Assembly (NCBI GenBank): GCA_030151565.1
Contig: JASLDM010000057.1
Span: forward strand, 1-11,839
Reading direction: 5' to 3'
Source of the DNA: Flavobacterium sp.
GTDB lineage: Bacteria; Bacteroidota; Bacteroidia; Flavobacteriales; Flavobacteriaceae
Length of the DNA: 11,839 nt
In this document: in pieces, positions 1 to 6,846 of the stretch
How positions within the stretch are numbered: the first letter of the stretch is position 1
Layout of the letters: every line of letters starts with the position of its first letter
Notes under the pieces: generated by a model
Database searches by the model: none
What the model saw: only the letters and a program-made list of their open reading frames with translations
Told to the model about the DNA's origin: nothing
Translations under genes and position numbers: made by a program

Positions 1-1188
1 CGTCTCCAATTCCATTTTATACGCAGTTGAAGGATACTTTTTCAAGAATGCATTCAACACACTTGGCGTACTTTGATATGGGTTTCCTATTTCATAACTC
101 AGCTTAGCGTAGTTTAAATAAGCATCTTCTTGAATCTTCAGATCAAAGCTCATTTCAGAAGCATTCTTAAACGCGTTCAAAGCCTGTGTTTTTTTATCAG
201 AATTCAAATAGCTTTCTCCCAAGTGGTAGTAGGCATTCTGCGCTACACCATCTTTTCCTCCAATAATTTTATTGAATTGTTCAATAGCCTTATCATAATC
301 CTTAGATTGGTAGTACGCATAACCCAACTGATAAAAATCGGTATTATTCCATTTCCCTGCCTTGCCTTTATAAGCCAATAAATAAGGCAACGCTTTATCG
401 TATTGCTTCAAATTAAAGTAGCTTTCACCTACAATTTTAGAAAGCTCCGATTGTTCTTCCGCATTCGATTTCTTCATCTGCGCCAAACCTTCTTCGATCG
501 CTTTTTCAAAGTTTCCAGATTTAAAGCTCATATCAGATTGAAAATAACCCATTTTCTCTTTGTACTTCGCTTTGCTTTCCACTTTTCCAAAAAGCGCTTT
601 CGCATCATCAAAATTATCAGAATCGTAAGCAATATAACCTAAATAATAAACCGCTTGCTCACCATATTCAGAACCAGTATTTACTTTTTCTAAATATTTC
701 TTAGCTCCTTTTTTATTTTTAGTAGCAAAATATGAATATCCCTTCTGGAAATAGAAACGATCCAACACGCGATCATTAGATATCGCATATTCTTTTACTT
801 TTTCTGCATAACGCAAAGCCTTCTTAAAGTCACCTTGGTCAAAATAATATTTGGTAACCTCAACATAAGCTTGGTTTTGCTTAGAACTAGTAGGATAATT
901 TTTCACAAATGCATCAATCATATCTTCCGCACGAGGCTGATCCAAACGGATCGCACAATTGGCGATATAATAAGCACAATCGGATTCAATTTCTTTATTT
1001 GAATTTACTTGAGCTGATTTTACTTTATTAAATAAAATTTGAGCTGCTAAGTATTGTTCTTCATTATAGAGGGCCACAGCGTGGTTAAAATCAGAAAGTT
1101 CGCTGGTATAAACCGCACTTTGTTGCGCCGAAGCTGTCAAGCTTCCTAAGGATAAAGATAAATAGAGTAATCTATTGATTTTTCTCAT
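1..1188 (-). CDS. Secreted TPR-repeat protein (5' part, truncated by window edge)
   Basis: An uninterrupted frame of 396 codons begins at the ATG at 1188-1186 and runs off the left edge, so the C-terminus is missing. The first ~20 residues (MRKINRLLYLSLSLGSLTASA, then QQ) form a Sec signal peptide without a lipobox cysteine, so the product is probably periplasmic or surface-associated. The rest is helical with repeated TPR-like units, for example YYFDQGDFKKALRYAEKV, FYQLGYAYYQSKDYDKAI and AYYHLGESYLNSDKKTQAL. TPR arrays mediate protein-protein contacts. Long secreted TPR proteins of this kind are common in Flavobacteria and are usually much longer than the part seen here. It is a single gene with its own upstream -7 box, separated from lrgB by a terminator. 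The specific function is unknown; the class call is firm. Confidence 0.88.
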   Translation of the reverse strand, partial: MRKINRLLYLSLSLGSLTASAQQSAVYTSELSDFNHAVALYNEEQYLAAQILFNKVKSAQVNSNKEIESDCAYYIANCAIRLDQPRAEDMIDAFVKNYPTSSKQNQAYVEVTKYYFDQGDFKKALRYAEKVKEYAISNDRVLDRFYFQKGYSYFATKNKKGAKKYLEKVNTGSEYGEQAVYYLGYIAYDSDNFDDAKALFGKVESKAKYKEKMGYFQSDMSFKSGNFEKAIEEGLAQMKKSNAEEQSELSKIVGESYFNLKQYDKALPYLLAYKGKAGKWNNTDFYQLGYAYYQSKDYDKAIEQFNKIIGGKDGVAQNAYYHLGESYLNSDKKTQALNAFKNASEMSFDLKIQEDAYLNYAKLSYEIGNPYQSTPSVLNAFLKKYPSTAYKMELET

Positions 1189-1211
1189 TTTTATACTGGT
1201 TTTTTAAAATT

Positions 1212-1219
1212 CAAATATA
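1212..1219 (-). promoter_or_regulatory. Candidate -7 box for the TPR gene
   Basis: On the minus strand 1219-1212 reads TATATTTG, an exact match to the Bacteroidota -7 consensus TAnnTTTG, 23 bases upstream of the ATG. No convincing TTG element lies about 19 bp further upstream. The surrounding DNA is almost pure A/T, so chance matches are possible. Confidence 0.45.
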
Positions 1220-1283
1220 TTATATTTTAAGGGTTTAACGCTCACTTTTAATAATATATTATATATTTTCTACTTATTTATTC

Positions 1284-1313
1284 AAAAAAGAAGCGGCCCT
1301 AAAAGAACCGCTT
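1284..1313 (-). terminator. Intrinsic terminator of the lrgA-lrgB unit
   Basis: Read on the minus strand, AAGCGG and CCGCTT form a 6-bp GC-rich stem around an 11-nt loop, followed by CTTTTTT. It begins 5 bases after the lrgB stop codon. It insulates the downstream TPR gene, which has its own -7 box about 65 bp later. Confidence 0.8.
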
Positions 1314-1318
1314 TTTAT

Positions 1319-2017
1319 TTATAAGCAAGAATCGAGCCAGCGCAAAATCAAAGGTGCAAAAATGGCGGTAAAAATACCGTTAAAGATCATCCCTACACTG
1401 GCAAAAGCACCATACGTATTACTGATAGTCATCGCTTTCATAGTTCCCATTGCGTGAGAAGATGTCCCCATAGCAATCCCTTGAGACATCGGATTGGTTA
1501 TACGGGAAAGGTTCAAAAAACCAAAACCTATCATACTTCCAAAAATCCCAGTCAACATTACAGCAGTCGCCGTAATGGAAGGAATCCCACCAATAGAGTT
1601 GGAGATTTCCAAAGCAATAGGTGTACTCACGGATTTTGGTGCTAAAGACAAAATAATTTCCTTATCCGCTCCCGTCCATTTAGCCAAAAAGATCACGGAA
1701 ACAATCCCCACGATGCATCCTACAAACTGAGACAATACAATGGGAATTAGCTGTTTCTTAATCTTGTCCCATTGTATGTAAAGCGGCACAGCAAGAGCGA
1801 CAATAGAGGGTTTGAGGAAAAAATCTATATACTGTCCTGCAACATCGTATTTCTCATACGGGATATCCAATACCAATAAATACGTAATTAATAATGCGGT
1901 AGATAATATAATAGGATTAAAGATCACCCATTTCTTTTTTGTTGTTAAAAATTGCCCTAAAGCATATAAGGCCAACGTGATAAAAAGTAAAAACACAGGG
2001 TTTGACAAATAGCTCAT
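1319..2017 (-). CDS. lrgB: LrgB/CidB family membrane protein
   Basis: A 232-residue polytopic membrane protein with about six or seven hydrophobic segments. It carries the family hallmarks: LAPKSVSTPIALEIS (125-139) followed by a GG, and GTSSHAMGT (184-192). Length matches full-length LrgB/CidB/YohK proteins. The family was first described as holin/antiholin-like factors affecting murein hydrolase activity; related bacterial and plant proteins have since been shown to move small organic acids such as pyruvate or glycolate, so a transport role is equally likely. The ATG overlaps the lrgA stop by 4 nt (ATGA), implying translational coupling and a two-subunit membrane complex. A terminator follows directly. 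No LytSR-type two-component system is seen nearby. Confidence 0.93.
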   Translation of the reverse strand: MSYLSNPVFLLFITLALYALGQFLTTKKKWVIFNPIILSTALLITYLLVLDIPYEKYDVAGQYIDFFLKPSIVALAVPLYIQWDKIKKQLIPIVLSQFVGCIVGIVSVIFLAKWTGADKEIILSLAPKSVSTPIALEISNSIGGIPSITATAVMLTGIFGSMIGFGFLNLSRITNPMSQGIAMGTSSHAMGTMKAMTISNTYGAFASVGMIFNGIFTAIFAPLILRWLDSCL

Positions 2018-2358
2018 TTTCTTTTTCTTAAATATTGATGGGTTAATCCCGTTGCAAAAATCACCAAGGCAGTACTGACTAATGTTGCTACGAACAACGG
2101 CACAAAAGCCGACTCAATAACTCCGAAATAATTCAACATAGCTACACACGGGGGAACGAAGAAAATCCCCATATTTTTAATCAGAAAATCTGTAAAATTT
2201 GCTACCGAAGCAACCTTGACTTTTCCAGTTTTCAAGAGGATCCATAAGGTGATTAATCCTATGATACTCGAAGGAAGTTTAACTCCTGTTAAATAAATAA
2301 TCAACTCCCCAAAGGCTAAACATCCAAAGACAATAGCGGTTTGTTTTACCAGATTCAT
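2014..2358 (-). CDS. lrgA: CidA/LrgA family membrane protein
   Basis: A 114-residue protein with about four hydrophobic helices. The family pattern is visible: GVKLPSSIIGL at 25-35 and MGIFFVPPCVAML at 63-75, with a basic C-terminus (LRKRK). It is the small partner of LrgB; the pair acts either as a holin-like regulator of autolysis or as a small-acid transporter. A longer frame starts at 2391, but that start is TTG and the 11 extra codons overlap the likely -7 box (2379-2386). The ATG at 2358 gives the usual family N-terminus (MNLVKQTAIVFGCLAFGELI), so I chose it. The gene overlaps lrgB by 4 nt and is first in the unit. Confidence 0.9.
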   Translation of the reverse strand: MNLVKQTAIVFGCLAFGELIIYLTGVKLPSSIIGLITLWILLKTGKVKVASVANFTDFLIKNMGIFFVPPCVAMLNYFGVIESAFVPLFVATLVSTALVIFATGLTHQYLRKRK

Positions 2359-2359
2359 T

Positions 2360-2386
2360 TTTTGTATTATTTTAAATACAAAATTA
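2360..2386 (-). promoter_or_regulatory. lrgA promoter -7 box overlapped by a 9-bp inverted repeat
   Basis: On the minus strand 2386-2379 reads TAATTTTG (TAnnTTTG). Overlapping it is an inverted repeat with 9-bp perfect arms (2375-2383 and 2360-2368, TTTTGTATT and AATACAAAA) and a 6-nt loop, ending one base before the ATG. No good TTG element is visible 19 bp upstream. The repeat covers the -7 box and the likely transcription start, as a repressor operator or a small leader hairpin would. Confidence 0.5.
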
Positions 2387-2993
2387 CGCAAATCACAAAG
2401 AATGACCCTCCATTTCAGGATTTTTAAACATTGTTAACACTCCAAAACCGAAACAACTTTTAAGACAATACTTTAACTAATGACACTTTCAAAAGCAATG
2501 TTAAAAAAACACTAATACCAAAACACACATAAATGGATACCATGTATGAAGTTCCTTAACAATTGTATTAGCATTGACCACCGTTATAACTTTAACAAAC
2601 CCCATTTACTCTTCGCACGTAATATGCTACTTAATCCCGCATTAGCCATTGGTTTTGATATCAATACCAGTAATAAAAATTCCAAATTGTTGATTTATTT
2701 TATGTTTACAAAATGCCATTAGTGCTTTATATCTATTGCAATAAATCATAGCGTAAAAAAGCAATGCTTTTTCACAAAACCTCAAGAAACTCAGTTCCAT
2801 GTAAGCATTAACAATATTCCCATTAAAACTCTATTAATTTATAGATTTACCTCATAAACCCCTTCACTTTATCTATAATGCTTGAATTTTGAACCAAGAA
2901 ATCTTCGCTGATAATATAGAATTATTACTCTCAATAAACGACATTGAATTCAAATTGTAAATTCTGAATAGTTAACTTCTCTAATCCTGTTCG
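2387..2993. other. Gene-poor spacer of about 600 bp
   Basis: No credible coding frame is seen on either strand; frames are short and stop-rich. The spacer holds the left copy of a 22-bp direct repeat (2505-2526) and a small A/T hairpin at 2756-2772 (AAAAAGC, loop AAT, GCTTTTT) that could act as a weak terminator on either strand. It also holds a more distant inverted repeat, TTATAGAT at 2839-2846 with ATCTATAA at 2871-2878. The stretch around 2560-2660 looks less A/T-biased than its surroundings and may be the remnant of a dispersed element, but I cannot identify it. Confidence 0.6.
2505..2526 (+). repeat. Left copy of a 22-bp direct repeat
   Basis: The 22 bases here, with core CACTAATACCAAAACAC preceded by AAAAA, recur exactly at 6573-6594 in the same orientation. 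Similarity seems to extend leftward: both copies are preceded by TTAAC, ACTTTC, AAAAG and TTAAAA blocks in the same order. A perfect 22-mer is very unlikely by chance in a window of this size. Together the copies bracket the outer-membrane-protein / regulator module. Confidence 0.75.
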
Positions 2994-3022
2994 AAAAAAT
3001 TCTTTTATTTTTATAATAGAAT
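2994..3022 (-). terminator. Intrinsic terminator of the two-gene outer-membrane operon
   Basis: On the minus strand a 10-bp stem with one mismatch (ATTCTATTAT and ATAAAAGAAT) closes a 4-nt AAAA loop and runs straight into TTTTT. It starts 9 bases after the stop codon at 3032. The stem is A/T-rich, but position and U-tract are right for the 3604-4239 / 3032-3601 transcript. Confidence 0.65.
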
Positions 3023-3031
3023 ATGTTATAC

Positions 3032-3601
3032 TTAAAACATCCATTCTACTTTAGGTCCTATATATAAACCGGAGTACCCATAACTCAACTCAAAAGCATA
3101 AGAAGACATAACACCAACTGATACGTTCTTACTAACTTTATAATCAAAGTCTACACCTACAACCGCACCCAAAATCACATAAGAGCTATGGGTATAATTT
3201 ACAATATCTAAAAACACATAATCATAGTAACTCTGGAATGATACATAAGGTCCAACTTTTCCTGAAACATCTAATTTATCAGTTAAACAATAATATTTAG
3301 AAACTATGGGAGCTACCGTAAATTGAGAAGTCTTTTTAGGATTATCTCCTATATTTAAATAAGGGTCGTTAGGTCCTTTTCCCTCACTATAATTAACATT
3401 TAGATTTAACCAAAAGTCAGCATTAATTTTGAATCCCACTCCAATTTCTATAAACTTTCCTTCTTTAGAAAACTTATACCAATCAGCACTATAATAACCA
3501 ACCTGCAAGTTAGTTTTTAGTTTACTTTCTAAGTTATCATTCTGTGCGTGAATCTGTGAAGAACATATAATAAGGAATAATATACAGTATAACTTTTTCA
3601 T
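3032..3601 (-). CDS. Small outer-membrane beta-barrel-like protein
   Basis: A 189-residue protein with a clear signal peptide (MKKLYCILFLIICSSQIHAQ, cleavage expected after HA or HAQ). The mature part consists of alternating short strands rich in Y, F, V and G, for example LQVGYYSADWY, EIGVGFKINADFWLNLNVNY, NVSVGVMSSYAFELSYGY and LYIGPKVEWMF. It ends in phenylalanine, as outer-membrane barrel proteins typically do. The size suits an 8-stranded OmpA-N/OmpX-like barrel. It begins 2 nt after the stop of the 3604-4239 gene and is followed by a terminator, so the two are almost certainly co-transcribed and translationally coupled. I recognise no specific family. It could be a small porin-like, adhesion or lipid-modifying barrel; no catalytic motif was noticed. 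Confidence 0.82.
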   Translation of the reverse strand: MKKLYCILFLIICSSQIHAQNDNLESKLKTNLQVGYYSADWYKFSKEGKFIEIGVGFKINADFWLNLNVNYSEGKGPNDPYLNIGDNPKKTSQFTVAPIVSKYYCLTDKLDVSGKVGPYVSFQSYYDYVFLDIVNYTHSSYVILGAVVGVDFDYKVSKNVSVGVMSSYAFELSYGYSGLYIGPKVEWMF

Positions 3602-3603
3602 TT

Positions 3604-4239
3604 CTATAACGTTTTAGATATTGTAATATATGCTGAATAAATAGTTAAGCTTTCATCCTGCATTTTTTTACCCAATGGAGAAAAACCATTTAGTTTTAAT
3701 CCTAAAGCTAATTTACCATACACTTGAAACCTATAAGAAATTCCATAATTTAATGCAGGAGTTTTATACTTAGCATTGTTAATCACAAAAAAAACCTTCT
3801 CTTCTGGAAATTTGACTGGTAATCCATTTTCATTAACTCCAAAAAAGTAATTTTTATTTATAAAGGAAAGATCAACCCCTGTAAAAAAAGAAAGTACATT
3901 TTTTTGTTGATTAATAAAAACTAAATGAATATTAGCGCCAATAGAAAATGCTTGCTTCGAAATATATTCTCCATAAAAATATTTACTGTTACTAAAATTA
4001 CCTGTTTCAAGTGCTACTGGAAAATTGTTGATATTTTGATACATGCTTTTCCCTTCTAATACTAAATATCTGTTTAAGAAATGTGCATATGAAGTTGAAA
4101 AAGCTAATCCTGTACTAGTTTCATTAGACTCTAAATCTATACTCCTCCCAATACCTACTTCAACAAAATCACTATTGCTTTGTGATAACATATTAAAAAA
4201 GGAAAAGAAAAAAATAAATTGAATAAACTGTTTTTTCAT
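3604..4239 (-). CDS. Outer-membrane beta-barrel-like protein, first gene of pair
   Basis: A 211-residue protein with a hydrophobic, phenylalanine-rich signal peptide (MKKQFIQFIFFFSFFNMLSQ). The mature part has amphipathic strand patterns and turn-rich segments: FVEVGIGRSIDLESNETSTGLAFSTSY, FSIGANIHLVF, VLSFFTGVDLSFI, LNYGISYRFQVYGKLALGLKLNGFSPLGK and YSAYITISKTL. The pattern resembles 8- to 10-stranded barrels of the PorT/OMP_b-brl type, although the last residue is leucine rather than an aromatic. It lies 2 nt upstream of the next barrel gene and divergent from the TPR-AraC regulator gene across 446 bp. It is more A/T-rich than the glycan genes to the right. Function unknown; a surface role under control of the adjacent regulator is inferred from position. 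Confidence 0.8.
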   Translation of the reverse strand: MKKQFIQFIFFFSFFNMLSQSNSDFVEVGIGRSIDLESNETSTGLAFSTSYAHFLNRYLVLEGKSMYQNINNFPVALETGNFSNSKYFYGEYISKQAFSIGANIHLVFINQQKNVLSFFTGVDLSFINKNYFFGVNENGLPVKFPEEKVFFVINNAKYKTPALNYGISYRFQVYGKLALGLKLNGFSPLGKKMQDESLTIYSAYITISKTL

Positions 4240-4266
4240 AATAAAAAATTAGTAATTATTAAACAT

Positions 4267-4295
4267 CATAAATACCTACTAAAATAAAAAGTCAA
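4267..4295 (-). promoter_or_regulatory. Candidate promoter of the outer-membrane operon
   Basis: On the minus strand a TTG (4295-4293) is followed after 18 bp by TATTTATG (4274-4267), one base off the TAnnTTTG -7 consensus. The box lies 27 bp upstream of the ATG at 4239. A 10-bp palindrome, AATCTAGATT (4294-4303), overlaps the TTG and could be an operator, though 10-bp palindromes also occur by chance. Confidence 0.5.
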
Positions 4296-4459
4296 TCTAG
4301 ATTAGTGTAGTAATATTCAAAAAGTAATCAAATAGATCAACCTTTCTAACAGAATAATTCACACAGAGCTTCTTGCCAATCATCAATTACCTTAGTAATA
4401 ACTAATACAATTGCATTTTTAGTTTTTTTCACATATTTATATTTCGGTATTTTTAAGGG

Positions 4460-4473
4460 ACTACTCAGGTAGT
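4460..4473. repeat. Inverted repeat ACTAC-TCAG-GTAGT
   Basis: Two 5-bp arms surround a 4-nt centre in the divergent control region, preceded by TTTTTAAGGG. It could be a dimeric regulator site or a small hairpin. Short arms mean chance cannot be excluded. Confidence 0.35.
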
Positions 4474-4514
4474 ATTTCTTTTCATTACAAATTTGTTAGG
4501 TTTTTAATAAATAC

Positions 4515-4590
4515 ATTAGCAGTATCGTACATATTTAAAAATGTATTATTTTGGATGCGCAAAATCGTACAAAAATGCGCAAAATCATAC
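4515..4590 (+). promoter_or_regulatory. Three phased direct-repeat sites, likely AraC-type operator
   Basis: Sites at 4555-4570 (ATGCGCAAAATCGTAC) and 4575-4590 (ATGCGCAAAATCATAC) match at 15 of 16 positions, with starts 20 bp apart. A third, ATTAGCAGTATCGTAC at 4515-4530, matches the first at 12 of 16 and starts 40 bp before it. All three face the same side of the helix, about two turns apart. AraC-family HTH domains bind direct repeats of roughly 17 bp with about 21-bp spacing, so these are good candidate half-sites for the adjacent regulator. The last site ends 65 bp before the plus-strand -7 box. Confidence 0.6.
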
Positions 4591-4655
4591 ACGAAGCACA
4601 CATAACCAATTAACTTACAAATCATTAAACAAAAAAATGTATTAATAAAAAAATG

Positions 4656-4663
4656 TATATTTG
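4656..4663 (+). promoter_or_regulatory. -7 box for the TPR-AraC regulator gene
   Basis: TATATTTG matches TAnnTTTG exactly, 22 bp upstream of the ATG at 4686. No TTG lies at the right distance upstream, which fits an activator-dependent promoter served by the phased sites at 4515-4590. Confidence 0.55.
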
Positions 4664-4685
4664 TAATTATTTATATATTTTTTAG

Positions 4686-6509
4686 ATGTTGTTTTTAAAT
4701 AAAAATGTTTTTAGTTTACTATTATTTACTTTCTTGCTATCTGTTTTTTTTTCTTATGGGCAAACAACTACGACTTCTTATGAAAAATTGTGGGATTTAA
4801 TTCAAACTGACACCATTTCCAACGAACAAAAACTACATTATTTAGACCAGTATATTCAAAAAGCCCAGCAAGAAAACAACTTGATGGAACAATATCAGGC
4901 ACTGCAAAAGAAATCCTATCTTGTACCGTTTCAAGAAGCTGTTATCATTCTACATAAAATCCACCCAGTAGTACATCAATTAAATAACGATAGCATTACA
5001 GGCAATTTTTACAACCGTAGTACTGTATTCTATTATAAGCATCGGTATTTTAAACAAGCACTAGACTATGCCATAGCCTCAGAAGTTTTTAACGAGAAAA
5101 ACAAGAACTTATATAATTTGTATAGTGTACGTATAGATATAGGGAATATTTATTATCATATCCGTGATTACAAAAAAGCAGAAAGCTATTTTATTAAAGC
5201 TAAAGATTTCTATAAGAAAAACACAGATTATAATTATCGTAGAAGTTATATTGTCGCTTTATACAGTCTTGGAAAAACCTATTTGCAACAAGCAGATATA
5301 AGTGCCTTGGAAATGGTAATTAAAGAAAGTGAAAAAGCAATACCAGAACTAAATTTCAAGGACCAGCAACTTGAGAATGCTTATCTCAACTACTTAAGAG
5401 GAGGGTCAGCTTTGTTGCAAAATCAGTTTCTCACTGCCCAACAGTTTTTAAAAGAAGCCTTACCCAATATTAAACAAAACGGCGACTTTACTAACGAACA
5501 TGTAGTCTATTTATATTTAGGCAAAGTTTTATGGCTACAAAACAAGAAACAAGAAGCAATAAAATACTTTGAAAAAATAAACCAATTATTTCAGGAGAAA
5601 AGATTTTTAAATTACGAGCTACGTGAAGCACTTGACTATTTAGCAGCTTATTACAAAGAAACGGGACAAGTATCCTTACAATTACAGGCTATTGAACACA
5701 TAAACTTGCTAAACCAACAATTTGAAAAAGAACAAAAAGATATCACTGATCGGCTATACCACGAACTCGAAACCAAAAAGATAGAAACAGAGCTTACACA
5801 ACTGCAAAATAAACTACAAACTAATAAATTCAGATATACTTTATTGCTAATAATCGCTGGTATATTGTTATTAGTTCTTACCGTATATTCATACCGTAAA
5901 AATCGTAAGCAAAAACAACTGAAAGAAAAATTCATCAATCTGTTAGCTACAGTAGAAAAAGAAAAAAAACTGTCAAAAAATAATGTTTTAGAACTTGAAG
6001 CTTTTCAACAAACAATTACTAAAACATTAAAGCGACCTGAAAAATCATTCAAGGTAGCGACAATGCAAACAAAAACTACCTCAGAGAAAAATAACATATC
6101 TTCTCAACAGATAAATGAACAACGCATCTTCAAGGCATTAGAGCAATTTGAACAAGAAAAAAGATTTTTAAATCTAGTAAAAACAGCAGACGGTTCTATG
6201 CGGGCTTTAAAAATCGAAGATTTAGCTACTCAACTCAATACAAATCGAACTACCTTATCTCATTTTCTGAATACCCATAAAGGGGGTTTTGCCGCATATC
6301 TTGCTCAATTACGTATAAAACAGATAACCTTAGATTTAACAGAGAATAAAAACTTACGTAAAATGAATATGCAAGAGCTTCCTGAAATATATGGTTTTGC
6401 CAGTATTCGGTCTTTCAATATGCAATTTAAAGAGCAAACAGGTCTAACTCCATCCTATTTTGTAAAAGAATTAGAGTTAAGGGATATGGAACAACAAAAA
6501 AATGTCTAA
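4686..6509 (+). CDS. Membrane-anchored TPR sensor / AraC-family HTH regulator
   Basis: A 607-residue protein. Residues 1-25 form a signal peptide or N-terminal anchor (FTFLLSVFFSYGQ). Residues ~30-340 are helical TPR-like repeats, for example VRIDIGNIYYHIRDYKKAESYF and VVYLYLGKVLWLQNKKQEAIKYF. Residues ~340-380 form a charged coiled coil. A transmembrane helix lies at ~383-402 (YTLLLIIAGILLLVLTVYSY) with a basic RKNRKQKQ stop-transfer flank. Residues ~505-597 are an AraC-type double helix-turn-helix: LKIEDLATQLNTNRTTLSHF with RIKQI, then the second HTH ending GFASIRSFNMQFKEQTG and LTPSYF. This is a recognised Bacteroidota design in which a periplasmic TPR domain is tied to a cytoplasmic DNA-binding domain. 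It stands divergent from the outer-membrane pair and is the likely binder of the 4515-4590 repeats, perhaps also autoregulating. Ligand and targets are not shown by the sequence. Confidence 0.92.
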   Translation: MLFLNKNVFSLLLFTFLLSVFFSYGQTTTTSYEKLWDLIQTDTISNEQKLHYLDQYIQKAQQENNLMEQYQALQKKSYLVPFQEAVIILHKIHPVVHQLNNDSITGNFYNRSTVFYYKHRYFKQALDYAIASEVFNEKNKNLYNLYSVRIDIGNIYYHIRDYKKAESYFIKAKDFYKKNTDYNYRRSYIVALYSLGKTYLQQADISALEMVIKESEKAIPELNFKDQQLENAYLNYLRGGSALLQNQFLTAQQFLKEALPNIKQNGDFTNEHVVYLYLGKVLWLQNKKQEAIKYFEKINQLFQEKRFLNYELREALDYLAAYYKETGQVSLQLQAIEHINLLNQQFEKEQKDITDRLYHELETKKIETELTQLQNKLQTNKFRYTLLLIIAGILLLVLTVYSYRKNRKQKQLKEKFINLLATVEKEKKLSKNNVLELEAFQQTITKTLKRPEKSFKVATMQTKTTSEKNNISSQQINEQRIFKALEQFEQEKRFLNLVKTADGSMRALKIEDLATQLNTNRTTLSHFLNTHKGGFAAYLAQLRIKQITLDLTENKNLRKMNMQELPEIYGFASIRSFNMQFKEQTGLTPSYFVKELELRDMEQQKNV

Positions 6510-6798
6510 ATAAAAAACTATCCTTTATTAACAAAAACAATTAACGACTTTCGGTTTTAAAAAAGTACTCTTAAAAACACTAATACCAAAACACCTCCAA
6601 TTCGATTATCTACTTGTAATCATCCCTTTAAGCACACAAACTTAAAACAACTATATACCGCGCTATACAAGCACTCTTTTACATCTAGCAGCAATAAAAA
6701 ACAACTAAAAATCAATCCTTTAGCACGCATAAAAAATCCCTTTTCAGCCCTCAAAAAAATAATTCATTAGTTTTTGTACTCTTTTTTATTTTAAAGTA
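6510..6798. other. Gene-poor spacer with right repeat copy
   Basis: No coding frame is supported. Directly after the regulator stop, AATAAA (6509-6514) and TTTATT (6524-6529) could form a weak hairpin, but no convincing terminator is present. The spacer contains the right copy of the 22-bp repeat and little else. It separates the AT-rich module from ftsE. Confidence 0.55.
6573..6594 (+). repeat. Right copy of the 22-bp direct repeat
   Basis: Identical over 22 bases to 2505-2526 and in the same orientation, with partial similarity to the left (TTAAC, ACTTTC, AAAAG, TTAAAA blocks). It lies 64 bp downstream of the regulator gene. The two copies start 4068 bp apart and bracket the module. Confidence 0.75.
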
Positions 6799-6828
6799 TT
6801 GATTAAAAAAATTAACTTGCTATTTTTA
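6799..6828 (+). promoter_or_regulatory. ftsE promoter
   Basis: A TTG at 6799-6801 is followed after exactly 19 bp by TATTTTTA at 6821-6828, one base off the TAnnTTTG -7 consensus, and the ATG of ftsE follows 18 bp later. Spacing is ideal for a Bacteroidota -33/-7 promoter. The same TTG would be the start codon of a longer ftsE frame, which argues against that longer start. Confidence 0.65.
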
Positions 6829-6846
6829 CATCAAAATCAAAGCGCT

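Larger units (their letters stand above)
4240..4685. other. 446-bp divergent control region
   Basis: No gene is seen between the two divergent starts. From left to right the region holds the putative minus-strand promoter (4267-4295), a 5-bp-arm inverted repeat (4460-4473), three related 16-bp sites (4515-4590), two copies of AAAAAAATGTAT 16 bp apart (4631-4642 and 4647-4658), and the plus-strand -7 box (4656-4663). It is long for an intergenic region and dense in repeats, consistent with multi-site regulation. Confidence 0.6.

Noticed and set aside
130..642. Two plus-strand frames rich in F, R and I within the first 650 bases
   Set aside because: They lie antisense to a continuous 396-codon TPR frame with a signal peptide; their composition is that of antisense translation.
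2359..2391. Eleven-codon N-terminal extension of lrgA from a TTG
   Set aside because: The start is TTG, the extension overlaps the -7 box, and the internal ATG gives the family-typical N-terminus.
2421..3000. Possible decayed transposase or integrase in the left spacer
   Set aside because: Translating by eye in several frames gave only short stop-rich stretches with no recognisable motif.
4402..4413. CTAATACAATTG, inverted copy of a 12-mer near 2560-2571
   Set aside because: A 12-bp match is expected several times by chance in an AT-rich window of this size, and the flanks do not match.
6799..6846. Sixteen-codon N-terminal extension of ftsE from a TTG
   Set aside because: The TTG is the well-spaced -33 element of the promoter, and the -7 box would lie inside the coding region.
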